From Verrucomicrobiota bacterium (lineage in GTDB: Bacteria; Verrucomicrobiota; Verrucomicrobiia; Opitutales; Opitutaceae): a stretch of 13,226 nt of DNA. How positions within the stretch are numbered: position 1 is the stretch's first letter; every line of letters begins with the position of its first letter. A program made the position numbers and the translations under genes. Below the pieces are notes generated by a model. It saw only the letters and a list, made by a program, of their open reading frames with translations. It made no database searches and was not told the DNA's origin. Where the stretch lies: positions 1 to 13,226 of the forward strand of contig JAEYQF010000193.1 of assembly GCA_023410155.1 (NCBI GenBank), given 5' to 3'. Shown in pieces: positions 1 through 7,919 of this stretch.

Positions 1-135
1 CTCGCCGGGGCGGTCACCGCGATCTTCGCCATCTTCGAACGTGGCGACGACGATCACTTTGGGCCGGATGAGTTCGTCGGCGCGAGCGAGGGCGACGACG
101 CAGAGCAGGAGTGCGAGCAGGCGGGGAAGGATCAT
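1..135 (-). CDS. Purine nucleoside permease-like protein, N-terminal fragment (cut by window edge)
   Basis: Only the first 45 codons are in the window; the gene continues beyond base 1. The fragment starts with a clear Sec signal peptide (residues 1-19: a hydrophobic Leu/Val run ending ALARA, likely cleaved before DEL). The mature start contains KVIVVATFEDGED followed by RGDRPGE. This resembles the opening of the purine nucleoside permease (NUP) family, which typically reads KVVVxTMFExGEDxGDxPGEF. Family members are exported proteins linked to nucleoside uptake, structurally related to nucleoside phosphorylases. The gene lies downstream of the UDP-xylose synthase gene on the same strand, but a terminator between them suggests separate transcription. 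The family call rests on about 20 residues, so it is good but not certain. Confidence 0.65.
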   Translation of the reverse strand, partial: MILPRLLALLLCVVALARADELIRPKVIVVATFEDGEDRGDRPGE

Positions 136-193
136 GGCGCGCCGGGTGCAGTTTACGTGCCACGAGGTGCTGACGCCGGGTCGCGATCCCGCA

Positions 194-226
194 AGAAAGA
201 AGGCCAGCTCGTGGGAGCTGGCCTCG
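194..226 (-). terminator. Rho-independent terminator after the UDP-xylose synthase gene
   Basis: A perfect 10-bp inverted repeat, AGGCCAGCTC (201-210) and GAGCTGGCCT (215-224), is separated by a 4-base loop. Read on the minus strand, the hairpin is followed directly by TTCTTTCTT. A stable GC-rich stem plus a T-rich tail, 36 bases past the stop codon of the upstream gene, is the standard layout of an intrinsic terminator. It separates the UDP-xylose synthase gene from the permease-like gene. Confidence 0.85.
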
Positions 227-259
227 CGCCAAACCGGGCGCACGGACGATGCGGGGTTT

Positions 260-1189
<930 letters not shown>

Positions 1190-1208
1190 AGGTCGGCCTG
1201 AGAGACTT

Positions 1209-1249
1209 GCGAAACCGAAAGCGGTTCGCGAGGAAAAGTTGGGAACCGC
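1209..1249 (-). promoter_or_regulatory. Three-arm inverted-repeat region between tgt and the UDP-xylose synthase gene
   Basis: On the minus strand three segments can pair in two exclusive ways. GCGGTTC (1243-1249) can pair with GAACCGC (1221-1227), giving a 7-bp stem with a 15-base loop. Alternatively GCGAACCG (1222-1229) can pair with CGGTTTCGC (1209-1217) around a CTTT loop with one bulged T. The distal arm ends 20 bases before the uxs ATG. It could act as a weak terminator for tgt or as a leader switch for uxs. No strong U-tract follows, so function is a guess. Confidence 0.3.
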
Positions 1250-1256
1250 CACGTCG

Positions 1257-1270
1257 CATGTCGCGACATG
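1257..1270. promoter_or_regulatory. Perfect 14-bp palindrome, possible operator
   Basis: CATGTCGCGACATG is a perfect palindrome with no central spacer. It sits 26 bases past the tgt stop codon and 68 bases upstream of the uxs start codon. A gapless palindrome makes a poor RNA hairpin but a good site for a dimeric DNA-binding protein. No neighbouring regulator gene is seen, so the role is unknown. Confidence 0.3.
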
Positions 1271-1295
1271 TGCGCGATTAGCGCCGTTTATCGCG

Positions 1296-2447
1296 TCACA
1301 GAGCTGTCACACGCGCCGCCGCGCCTGCCTCGTAACGGTCGATCCACGCGCGGTGCCATGGGCCGAAATCTCCGGCCTCGAGGTGCGCGCGAGCCTGCGC
1401 CATCAGGTCGAGGTAGAAGTGCAGATTGTGCAGCGTCACGAGCGTGCACGCGATGATCTCGCCGGCGAGCGTCACGTGGCGGAGATACGCGCGGGAGAAA
1501 TTGCGGCACGTGTAGTTGTCGAGGCCTTCGACGAGGGGGCGCGGATCGTTGCGGTATTTTTCGTTCCGCAGGTTGAGCGGGCCGTCGGGCGTGAACGCCA
1601 GACCGTTGCGGGCGACGCGCGAGGGCAGCACGCAGTCGAACATGTCCACGCCCAGCGCGATCATCTTCAAAATCTGCGGCGGTGTGCCGAGGCCCATGGT
1701 GTAGCGTGGCTTGTCGGCGGGGAGAAACGGCGTCGTCGCTCCGACTTGTTTCAACATCTCCGGCTCGGGCTCGCCGACGCTCACGCCGCCGACCGCGTAG
1801 CCGGGGAAGTCCAGCGCGGCGAGCGACTCGGCGGCTTCGCGGCGCAGATCGTCGTAGGTGGAGCCTTGCGCGATTGCGAAAACGTGATGGCCCGCGGCGA
1901 GGAAGCCGCTCTCGGTCGCGATCTCGCGGCATTGTTTCGCCCAACGGTAACTGCGCGCCACGGCCTTGGCGCATTCGTCGCGCTCGCAAGGCCAGGGCGG
2001 ACACTCGTCGATCACCATCGCGATATCGCTGCCGAGGTTTTGCTGAATGCCCATCACTTCGCGTGGCCCGAGGAAGAGCTTCGCGCCATCGAGATGCGAT
2101 TGAAACGCCACGCCGTCGTCGCGGATATCGCGCAGTTTCGCGAGCGAGAAGACCTGGAAACCGCCGCTGTCCGTGAGGATAGGGCCATCCCAGCCCATGA
2201 ACTTATGCAACCCGCCCATTTCTCGGACCAGTTCGCTGCCTGGGCGGAGGTTCAGATGGTAGGTGTTGCCGAGGATGACTTGCGCACCGATGTCCTTGAG
2301 GTGCTGCGGCGTGAGCGATTTCACCGTCCCCTGCGTGCCGACGGGCATGAAGATCGGGGTCTCGATCACGCCGTGCCGTGTGCGCAAGCGGCCGCGTCGG
2401 GCCGCCGTGGCTGTGTCGGTTTGGAGGAGCTGGAAGTGTTCGGCCAT
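1296..2447 (-). CDS. tgt: tRNA-guanine(34) transglycosylase with degenerate zinc site
   Basis: A 383-aa enzyme that exchanges guanine-34 for the queuosine precursor preQ1 in GUN-anticodon tRNAs. The catalytic acid/base D93 lies in TDSGGFQ and the nucleophile D271 in GVDMFDCVLPSR. C149 (in DEC) and V224 (in GVSVGE) match the Zymomonas residues Cys158 and Val233, which favour preQ1 over queuine. The C-terminal zinc motif, normally CxCxxC plus His, here reads LDNYTC (309-314) with H340: the first two cysteines are Leu and Asn, while the spacing of 31 to the His is as in known enzymes. I chose the ATG at 2447; the frame is open for 27 codons upstream, but family proteins begin near here. It is divergent from pabA. 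No other queuosine gene is in the window. Confidence 0.95.
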   Translation of the reverse strand: MAEHFQLLQTDTATAARRGRLRTRHGVIETPIFMPVGTQGTVKSLTPQHLKDIGAQVILGNTYHLNLRPGSELVREMGGLHKFMGWDGPILTDSGGFQVFSLAKLRDIRDDGVAFQSHLDGAKLFLGPREVMGIQQNLGSDIAMVIDECPPWPCERDECAKAVARSYRWAKQCREIATESGFLAAGHHVFAIAQGSTYDDLRREAAESLAALDFPGYAVGGVSVGEPEPEMLKQVGATTPFLPADKPRYTMGLGTPPQILKMIALGVDMFDCVLPSRVARNGLAFTPDGPLNLRNEKYRNDPRPLVEGLDNYTCRNFSRAYLRHVTLAGEIIACTLVTLHNLHFYLDLMAQARAHLEAGDFGPWHRAWIDRYEAGAAARVTAL

Positions 2448-2458
2448 GTGCGCGCCCC

Positions 2459-2502
2459 ACCCTACCGGCACACTTGACCCCCCTGTCAAATCATGGGTAA
2501 TT
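2459..2502. promoter_or_regulatory. Candidate divergent promoter region between tgt and pabA
   Basis: The 61-base gap holds TTGACCCCCCTGTCAA (2474-2489), whose ends form an inverted TTGAC/GTCAA pair. It reads as a -35-like TTGACC on the plus strand and a perfect TTGACA on the minus strand. The possible -10 partners are poor: GTAATT (2497-2502) for pabA with 17-base spacing, and TAGGGT (2459-2464, minus) for tgt with 19-base spacing. If used, transcription would start within a few bases of each start codon. Divergent promoters must lie here or inside the genes, but the exact boxes are uncertain. Confidence 0.35.
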
Positions 2503-2508
2503 GCCGGA

Positions 2509-3075
2509 GTGCTTCTGGTCATCGACAACTACGATTCCTTCACCTTCAACCTGGTCCAATATTTCGGCCAGCTCGGGGTGAATCAGCGCGTGTATCGCAA
2601 TGACGAGATCACACCCGAGCAGGCGGTGGCGCTCAATCCCGACCGCGTGCTGCTCTCGCCGGGCCCGTGCTCGCCCAAGGAAGCCGGCGTCACGCTGGAC
2701 ATCATCAAGGCCTTCGAAGGCAAAAAGCCGATCTTCGGCGTATGCCTCGGTCACCAGTCGATCGGCCACTATTTCGGCGGCAACGTGATCCGCGCCCCGC
2801 GGCTGATGCACGGCAAGACTTCGCCGATCCAGCACAAGGACACCGACGTTTTCCGCGGCATGCCGCAGGGCTTCGCCGCCACGCGCTACCACTCGCTGCT
2901 CGTCGAGCGCGCGACCTTCCCGCAAGAACTAGAAATCACCGCTGAGACCGCCGAGGGCGAGGTCATGGGCCTGCGCCACAAATCCCTCCCGATCTGGGGC
3001 GTGCAATTTCACCCGGAGTCAATCGCGACCGAGGGCGGGATGAAGATCCTCGAGAACTTTCTGTCGCTCAACTGA
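2509..3075 (+). CDS. pabA: Aminodeoxychorismate/anthranilate synthase glutamine amidotransferase subunit
   Basis: A 188-aa class I glutamine amidotransferase that releases ammonia from glutamine for its partner synthase (PabB for folate, TrpE for tryptophan, often shared). The N-terminus MLLVIDNYDSFTFN is typical. The oxyanion region is LLSPGPCSPKEAG. The catalytic triad is visible as C79 in FGVCLGHQ, H168 and E170 in GVQFHPES. I chose the GTG at 2509: no in-frame ATG lies near, the conserved core begins two residues later, and the resulting length matches PabA/TrpG (about 187-195 aa). No pabB, pabC or trpE lies in the window, so PabA and TrpG roles cannot be separated. It is followed after 12 bases by nrdR on the same strand. 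Confidence 0.93.
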   Translation: MLLVIDNYDSFTFNLVQYFGQLGVNQRVYRNDEITPEQAVALNPDRVLLSPGPCSPKEAGVTLDIIKAFEGKKPIFGVCLGHQSIGHYFGGNVIRAPRLMHGKTSPIQHKDTDVFRGMPQGFAATRYHSLLVERATFPQELEITAETAEGEVMGLRHKSLPIWGVQFHPESIATEGGMKILENFLSLN

Positions 3076-3087
3076 GTCCATTCTCCC

Positions 3088-3546
3088 ATGCGCTGTCCCA
3101 AGTGCACTTCGATCGAGGACAAGGTCATCGATTCCCGCATCTCCAAGGAGGGTTCGACGATCCGCCGCCGTCGCGAATGCCTCGAGTGCGGTCACCGCTA
3201 CAGCACCACGGAAGCCGTCGTGCGCGACGGCATCTCCGTCATCAAACGCGACGGGCGGCGCGAGGAATTCTCCCGCGAGAAACTCCTGCATGCCGTCCGC
3301 GCCGCCTGTCACAAGCGCCCCGTCGACGCCGAGCAGATCGCAATGCTGATCGAGGACGTGATCGACGCCCTTGAAGCGCAATACGACAGCGAGATCCCTT
3401 CCGCCGCGATCGGCGATGCCGTGATGCAACGGCTCCGCACCGTCGACCAGGTGGCCTATGTGCGTTTCGCGAGCGTGTATAAGGAGTTCCGCGACGTGTC
3501 GGAGTTCATGCACGAGATCAGCGCGCTCGGTAAGCCGCAGAAATGA
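3088..3546 (+). CDS. nrdR: Transcriptional repressor NrdR
   Basis: A 152-aa zinc-ribbon/ATP-cone protein that senses ATP/dATP and represses ribonucleotide reductase operons. The zinc ribbon has C3, C6, C31 and C34 (CPKC and CLEC), followed by the signature RRRRECLECGHRYSTTE. The ATP-cone follows, from about residue 49 (VIKRDGRREEFSREKL) to about 139. Length matches the family. It starts 12 bases after pabA and its stop overlaps the next gene's start (ATGA), so the three are probably co-transcribed. No ribonucleotide reductase gene or obvious NrdR box lies in the window. Confidence 0.97.
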   Translation: MRCPKCTSIEDKVIDSRISKEGSTIRRRRECLECGHRYSTTEAVVRDGISVIKRDGRREEFSREKLLHAVRAACHKRPVDAEQIAMLIEDVIDALEAQYDSEIPSAAIGDAVMQRLRTVDQVAYVRFASVYKEFRDVSEFMHEISALGKPQK

Positions 3547-4049
3547 CCGGCCGTCGCGACGACCTGCGTCGCCTCCACTTCATCAACGCGCTGTTTGCCC
3601 ACGTCACGGGCAACGACCTCTTCCTCGCGCGCCAGATCAAGGAAGCGATCGCCTTCAGCCTCACCGAACTCGAGCAACAAACCGCCGAACACCCGGACTA
3701 CGCGCAGAAGTTCGACGCTGCCTTCAACGCCGCCGCCGCGGAACTGCTCGCGAAGTTCTGCACCGATCACCGGCCGCAGCACGGGTTTTATCATTGGGAT
3801 GCGTCGCTCACGCTCGCCGGTGCCACGCCGCTGTTCACACGCGCCGAAATCCTCTCCGGGCTGAAACACCTCGCCCGTTTTCGCGAATCGACATTGCTCG
3901 TCACCAATCTCCGCCCCGCCCTCGTCCCGCCGAGTCGTCGCGCCTCCCCGCGGCGCATACGCGACTACGACGAAGCCCTCGCGCTCATCCGCGACCTCGC
4001 CGCCGCGCGCACCGTCCGCGGCGCGAACCTGCAGCTCCTGTTTCTCTGA
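3543..4049 (+). CDS. Conserved-looking hypothetical protein coupled to nrdR
   Basis: A 168-aa protein I do not recognise. The start is well set by the ATGA overlap with the nrdR stop, which implies translational coupling. It has no signal peptide or membrane segment. Residues 1-75 look helical and charged (LHFINALFAHVTGNDLFLAR, then REIKE-like turns and a Glu/Gln-rich stretch). A middle segment holds FYHWDASLTLAG, followed by FTRAEILSGLKHLARFR. An Arg/Pro/Ser-rich low-complexity patch lies near 125-135, and the last 30 residues are again helical. GC-rich codon use matches the neighbours, so it appears long resident. Position with nrdR hints at nucleotide or replication physiology, but this is only context. 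Confidence 0.8.
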   Translation: MTGRRDDLRRLHFINALFAHVTGNDLFLARQIKEAIAFSLTELEQQTAEHPDYAQKFDAAFNAAAAELLAKFCTDHRPQHGFYHWDASLTLAGATPLFTRAEILSGLKHLARFRESTLLVTNLRPALVPPSRRASPRRIRDYDEALALIRDLAAARTVRGANLQLLFL

Positions 4050-4139
4050 ACAGCGACAGCGAAGAGAACCGGAGAAGGCTCAGTCTTTCTTCCGGCTCGC
4101 TTCCGTGCTTCCCTATTCCCGCGATTAACCTCTGAACCC

Positions 4140-4481
4140 ATGGCCAAAACGATCTTTCAGAAAATTATCGACCGGGAGATTCCGGCAAAAATCGAACACG
4201 AGGACGACCGCTGCATCGTGCTGCACGACATCCAGCCGCAGGCGCCGGTGCACCTGTTGATCGTGCCGAAGCAACTCATCCCGCGCGTCGCCGAAGCGAC
4301 GCCCGCCGATGAAGCCGTGCTCGGCCATCTGCTCGTCGTCGCCGGCGTTGTCGCGAAGAAACTCAATCTCGCCGAAGGCTTCCGGATCGTGATCAACAAC
4401 GGCCCGCACGCGTGCGAATCCGTCCCGCACCTGCACGTGCACCTGCTCGCGAAGCGCCAGATGACCTGGCCGCCGGGCTGA
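4140..4481 (+). CDS. hinT: HIT-family purine nucleoside phosphoramidase (HinT-like)
   Basis: A 113-aa cytosolic histidine-triad protein of the Hint branch, which hydrolyses AMP-lysine and similar nucleoside phosphoramidates, usually as a dimer. The N-terminus IFQKIIDREIPAKIEHEDD is the standard Hint opening. The triad HLHVHLL is at residues 97-103, with H99 in the nucleophile position. The tail KRQMTWPPG matches the GRQMNWPPG ending of Hint1. Length is typical. A 90-base gap separates it from the previous gene; that gap holds no clear promoter or strong hairpin that I could see. The start is the only sensible ATG, immediately before the conserved opening. Confidence 0.95.
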   Translation: MAKTIFQKIIDREIPAKIEHEDDRCIVLHDIQPQAPVHLLIVPKQLIPRVAEATPADEAVLGHLLVVAGVVAKKLNLAEGFRIVINNGPHACESVPHLHVHLLAKRQMTWPPG

Positions 4482-4562
4482 TTCACGTCACAGTCCGTCC
4501 CGAGTCATGCCCGTGTTCGTCCCGAGTCGGGGCAAGGCGCGGACCGGCTCGCGGCAAAGCGG

Positions 4563-4670
4563 AACTCCAGGGGGATCGTTCTCTCGGGATTGGCGTGCAG
4601 CGAGCGAACGACAAAGAGAACGAAGAACGAGAACGATTCGGACCGGAGCGCTGCTCCCCCTGAAGTTTTT
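4563..4670 (+). other. Nested inverted repeat ending in a T run, possible extended terminator or structured RNA
   Basis: The outer arms AACTCCAGGGGGA (4563-4575) and TCCCCCTGAAGTT (4655-4667) pair over 13 positions with one mismatch. Directly inside, TCGTTCTC (4576-4583) is complementary to GAGAACGA, which occurs twice (4616-4623 and 4629-4636), so two inner pairings are possible. A small hairpin GGAGC/GCTCC (4645-4657) competes with the outer arm. The right arm runs into TTTTT (4666-4670). The element lies between the hinT stop and the GH127 start. It may end hinT transcription, act as a leader for the glycosidase, or be a miniature mobile-element remnant. The region 4482-4562 also carries GTCCCGAGTC twice (4497 and 4519). 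I see no other gene in 4482-4761. Confidence 0.45.
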
Positions 4671-4761
4671 CCGAGTCGACCGCGTGCCTCGCCCCGCTCC
4701 GCTTTACGGTCACGCGCGCGAACGCTTTCACGGGGCGGATCGAGCCGCCTAGTTGCAAGAG

Positions 4762-7146
4762 ATGAAATCGCCGAAATGGATTCCCCTGCTATTTCTCGCG
4801 TCCGGCTGCCTCGCTTCCGCGGCCACCACTCCGCCCGCCACGGTCGCCGCTGAGCCCTTTCCGCTGGCGCAAGTTCGCCTGCTCGGAGGCCCGTTCAAAC
4901 ACGCGCAGGACCTCAATGGCCGTTACCTGCTCGCGCACGATGTGGACCGGATGGCCGCGCCGTATCGTGTCGAAGCCGGACTTCCTCCCAAGGCGCCGAA
5001 ATATCCGAACTGGGAGAACAGCGGCCTCGATGGCCACACCGCCGGCCACTACCTCACCGCGCTCGCCCAGATGTGGGCGGCGAGTGGCGAAACCGTTTAC
5101 AAAGAACGCCTCGACACGATGGTCGCGGAGCTCGCCGAATGCCAGGCGGCGCAGGGCGATGGTTATCTCGGCGGCGTGCCGCGCGGTCGCGTGCTGTGGG
5201 ACCAGATCGCAAAGGGCGAAATCGATTTCCAAAACTTCAGCCTGAACGGCGCCTGGGTGCCTTGGTATAACCTGCACAAGATCTTCGCCGGTCTGCGTGA
5301 CGCGTGGACGATCGCGGGAAACGCGCAGGCGAAAGAAGTGCTCATCCGCCTGACTGAGTGGACCGACCGCACGCTCGCGAAACTCACCGATGAACAATTC
5401 CAGATGATGCTGCGCACCGAGCACGGCGGCATGAACGAAGTGCTGGCCGACGTCGCCGTGATCGCGACCGAACCGCGCTACTTCGCGCTCGCGGAGCGCT
5501 TCTCGCACCGCGCGATTCTCGATCCATTGCTGCAACACCGCGACGAACTCACCGGCCTGCACGCCAACACACAGATTCCGAAGATCGTCGGTTTCGCGCG
5601 CATTGCGGAACTCGGAGGCGATGAGTCGTGGCGCGATGCCGCACGCTTCTTCTGGAACACCGTCGTCGACCACCGCAGCCTCGCCTTCGGCGGCAACAGC
5701 GAGCGCGAGCACTTCAATCCGACAGACGATTTCTCCTCGCTGCTCGAGTCGCGCGAAGGCCCGGAGACCTGCAACACTTACAATATGCTGCGGCTCACCG
5801 AGGCACTTTTCCGTCACGAGCCTGCGGCCCGCTACGCCGACTATTACGAGCGCGCGCTCTACAATCACATCCTCGCTTCACAGCACCCGGAGCACGGCGG
5901 TTACGTGTATTTCACGCCGATCCGCCCGCAGCACTATCGCGTGTATTCGCAGCCCAACATCTGCTTCTGGTGCTGCGTCGGCACGGGCATGGAGAACCAC
6001 ACCAAGTATGCCGAGTTCATCTATTCGCACGCGGACGATGCGCTATGGGTGAATCTGTTCATCTCCTCCGAGCTCGATTGGTCGGACCGCAATCTGAAGG
6101 TGCGACAAGAGACTTCGTTCCCCGATGATTCTCGCACGAAGCTCACGGTAGCTACCGACAAACCGCAGCACCTGACGATAAACGTGCGTCATCCCGGTTG
6201 GGTCTCGTCGGGCGCGCTACGCGTCAAGGTCAACGGACAGCCGCACGCCGCCCTCACGAGCGCCGCCTCGTATCTCGCGCTCACGCGCGAGTGGCGCGAT
6301 GGTGACACGATCGAGCTCGAGTTGCCGATGCGGACGACGGTCGAGGCGCTGCCCGACGGCTCCGATTACGTGGCATTTCTGCACGGTCCCATCGTGCTCG
6401 CCGCCCGCACAGGCACGGATGATCTCGACGGTTTGATCGCCGGTGACGGCCGCATGGCGCACGTTTCCACCGGAGCCTATCTGCCGCTCGATCAGGCACC
6501 GATGCTCGTCGGCGATCGCGCGCGCCTCGCCGAATCAGTCGCACCGGTGGCGGGCCAGCCGCTCACCTTCACCGCGAAGAATCTCATTCGCCCCGAGCGC
6601 TTCGAGTCCCTCACGCTCGAGCCATTCTTCCGGGTGCACGACGCGCGCTACGTGATGTATTGGCGCACGGTTTCTCCGGAGAACTACGCGAGCGTGATGG
6701 CCAGCATCGCCGAATCAGAGAAGGCTCGCCTCGCGCTCGATGCGCGCACGGTCGACCACGTTTCACCCGGAGAACAGCAGCCCGAAGTCGAACACGGTTA
6801 CCAAGGTGCCGACTCGCGCACCGGCGTGATGCATGGTCGCAAGTGGCGCGACGCCGGCCAGTGGTTCAGCTATCGCCTCAATGCGCAATCTGCCGGCCCG
6901 CTCGAGCTGATCGTGACGTATTACGGCGACGAACGTAACCGCGCCTTCGATCTTGTGGCGAACGACCGCGTGTTGACGTCGGTGAAACTCACCGGAGGCC
7001 AGCGCGACCGCTTCAACGAAGTCAGTTATCCGATTCCCGCGGATCTGCTGACAGCGGCGAAGGACGGGACGCTGACCGTGAAGTTCGTCGCGGCCGAAGG
7101 CTCGCGCACCGCGTCGATCTTCGGCGTGCGGTTAACCAAACGCTAA
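4762..7146 (+). CDS. Exported GH127-type beta-L-arabinofuranosidase
   Basis: A 794-aa exported enzyme of glycoside hydrolase family 127 (HypBA1-like), expected to release terminal beta-L-arabinofuranose from plant cell-wall glycans. The signal sequence spans about residues 1-20; LASGC fits a loose lipoprotein box, though a type I cut after CLASA is also possible. The catalytic domain covers about 25-530. The motif REHF contains E316, the likely acid/base. ETC (E335, C337) and the Cys pair C404-C405 in CFWCCVGTG match the zinc ligands and cysteine nucleophile of HypBA1 (Glu338, Cys340, Cys417, Cys418). A beta-rich C-terminal module begins near SPGEQQPEVEHG (about residue 673). I chose the ATG at 4762; a TTG at 4753 is in frame and would add three residues. 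No transporter or other arabinan gene is adjacent. Confidence 0.9.
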   Translation: MKSPKWIPLLFLASGCLASAATTPPATVAAEPFPLAQVRLLGGPFKHAQDLNGRYLLAHDVDRMAAPYRVEAGLPPKAPKYPNWENSGLDGHTAGHYLTALAQMWAASGETVYKERLDTMVAELAECQAAQGDGYLGGVPRGRVLWDQIAKGEIDFQNFSLNGAWVPWYNLHKIFAGLRDAWTIAGNAQAKEVLIRLTEWTDRTLAKLTDEQFQMMLRTEHGGMNEVLADVAVIATEPRYFALAERFSHRAILDPLLQHRDELTGLHANTQIPKIVGFARIAELGGDESWRDAARFFWNTVVDHRSLAFGGNSEREHFNPTDDFSSLLESREGPETCNTYNMLRLTEALFRHEPAARYADYYERALYNHILASQHPEHGGYVYFTPIRPQHYRVYSQPNICFWCCVGTGMENHTKYAEFIYSHADDALWVNLFISSELDWSDRNLKVRQETSFPDDSRTKLTVATDKPQHLTINVRHPGWVSSGALRVKVNGQPHAALTSAASYLALTREWRDGDTIELELPMRTTVEALPDGSDYVAFLHGPIVLAARTGTDDLDGLIAGDGRMAHVSTGAYLPLDQAPMLVGDRARLAESVAPVAGQPLTFTAKNLIRPERFESLTLEPFFRVHDARYVMYWRTVSPENYASVMASIAESEKARLALDARTVDHVSPGEQQPEVEHGYQGADSRTGVMHGRKWRDAGQWFSYRLNAQSAGPLELIVTYYGDERNRAFDLVANDRVLTSVKLTGGQRDRFNEVSYPIPADLLTAAKDGTLTVKFVAAEGSRTASIFGVRLTKR

Positions 7147-7180
7147 ACAGATCGTCCACGCGACCTCGTCCAACTCTCCA

Positions 7181-7900
7181 TCAGTTGAAGCCTCGCCGGT
7201 CCAGTTCGGGGAAAGCGTCCTTAAACGTCTGGAGTGCGAGTTCCTGAGACACAAAGTAGGACTCCCCAACGGTTCTGCCGTTCATGGTGCCAAATGTTAG
7301 CCGGACATTCGAATCGGCTCCAATGCCACGTTTCTCCATGGTAATGGCGATGGGGTTCTCCCCGAAGCCAAGCAGAGAATTTTCTAGTTCCTCAATCGGA
7401 CCCGCGGACACTAGCCGCTGCATAGCCGCCTCACCAATCTCCGCGGACAGCTCCCGATAGAACTGAGTGCGGATCAACTTTCGAGTTCCCTCGGGAATAG
7501 CAGCCTCAATGCGAATCCGTTCATTAGATTTCGCGATAGCACCGTGTATAGCCACGGTGTCCACGACCATTATAAACGTCCTTTCCATAAGAGCATTGAC
7601 CCTCACTCGTGAATCTACCGAAGAGGCTCCGATTTCATTTAGAAGTTCATCGCTCTGAAACGGGATAATCCCGATCAAAGATTCAATTTGCCGCCGTAGC
7701 ACCCCTTCCGACTCGACACCGTCGGATGCGCTTGGCTTGTCAGCCAAGGCCTTGGGTGGAGCCGACACAGCATCAGATCTCACAGCGATCGATGCCTCCT
7801 CGTTCACCTTGGCCATTTCACGAGTAGAGGGAACACGAAATATGAGCAACAGCCCAACAGCTGCACCAATCACCGATAATGAGATCGCCAGTCGTTTCAT
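7181..7900 (-). CDS. Membrane-anchored hypothetical protein (low-GC islet)
   Basis: A 239-aa protein I do not recognise. It opens MKRLAISLSVIGAAVGLLLIF: two basic residues, then one hydrophobic segment (about 5-21) without a clear cleavage site, so it is probably an N-terminal membrane anchor. A Ser/Ala/Pro/Asp-rich linker follows (about 36-65), then a domain of about 170 residues with helical, charged wording (ESLIGIIPFQSDELLNEIG; AIPEGTRKLIRTQFYREL). The C-terminal part reads VRLTFGTMNGRTVGESYF, then QTFKDAFPELDRRGFN. Codons use A/T in the third position far more than the flanking genes. I chose the ATG at 7900; an in-frame TTG lies 15 bases upstream. It begins 31 bases after the secreted-protein gene and is probably co-transcribed with it. 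It converges on the GH127 gene with a 34-base gap. Confidence 0.75.
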   Translation of the reverse strand: MKRLAISLSVIGAAVGLLLIFRVPSTREMAKVNEEASIAVRSDAVSAPPKALADKPSASDGVESEGVLRRQIESLIGIIPFQSDELLNEIGASSVDSRVRVNALMERTFIMVVDTVAIHGAIAKSNERIRIEAAIPEGTRKLIRTQFYRELSAEIGEAAMQRLVSAGPIEELENSLLGFGENPIAITMEKRGIGADSNVRLTFGTMNGRTVGESYFVSQELALQTFKDAFPELDRRGFN

Positions 7901-7919
7901 AGTTCCAAGAATCAATCGG

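Noticed and set aside
4050..4139. Imperfect hairpin around CCGGAGAAG and CTTTCTTCCGG before hinT
   Set aside because: The pairing needs mismatches and bulges and is not followed by a T run, so it does not meet the standard for a terminator.
4507..4752. Short plus-strand frames in the hinT-GH127 gap
   Set aside because: They run through the nested inverted repeat, have Arg/Ser-rich translations that change between frames, and lack a ribosome site, so I treat the gap as non-coding.
4789..5868. 359-codon minus-strand open frame inside the GH127 gene
   Set aside because: It is fully antisense to a gene with clear catalytic motifs, and its translation has the repetitive Arg/Glu/Val look of a GC-rich shadow frame.
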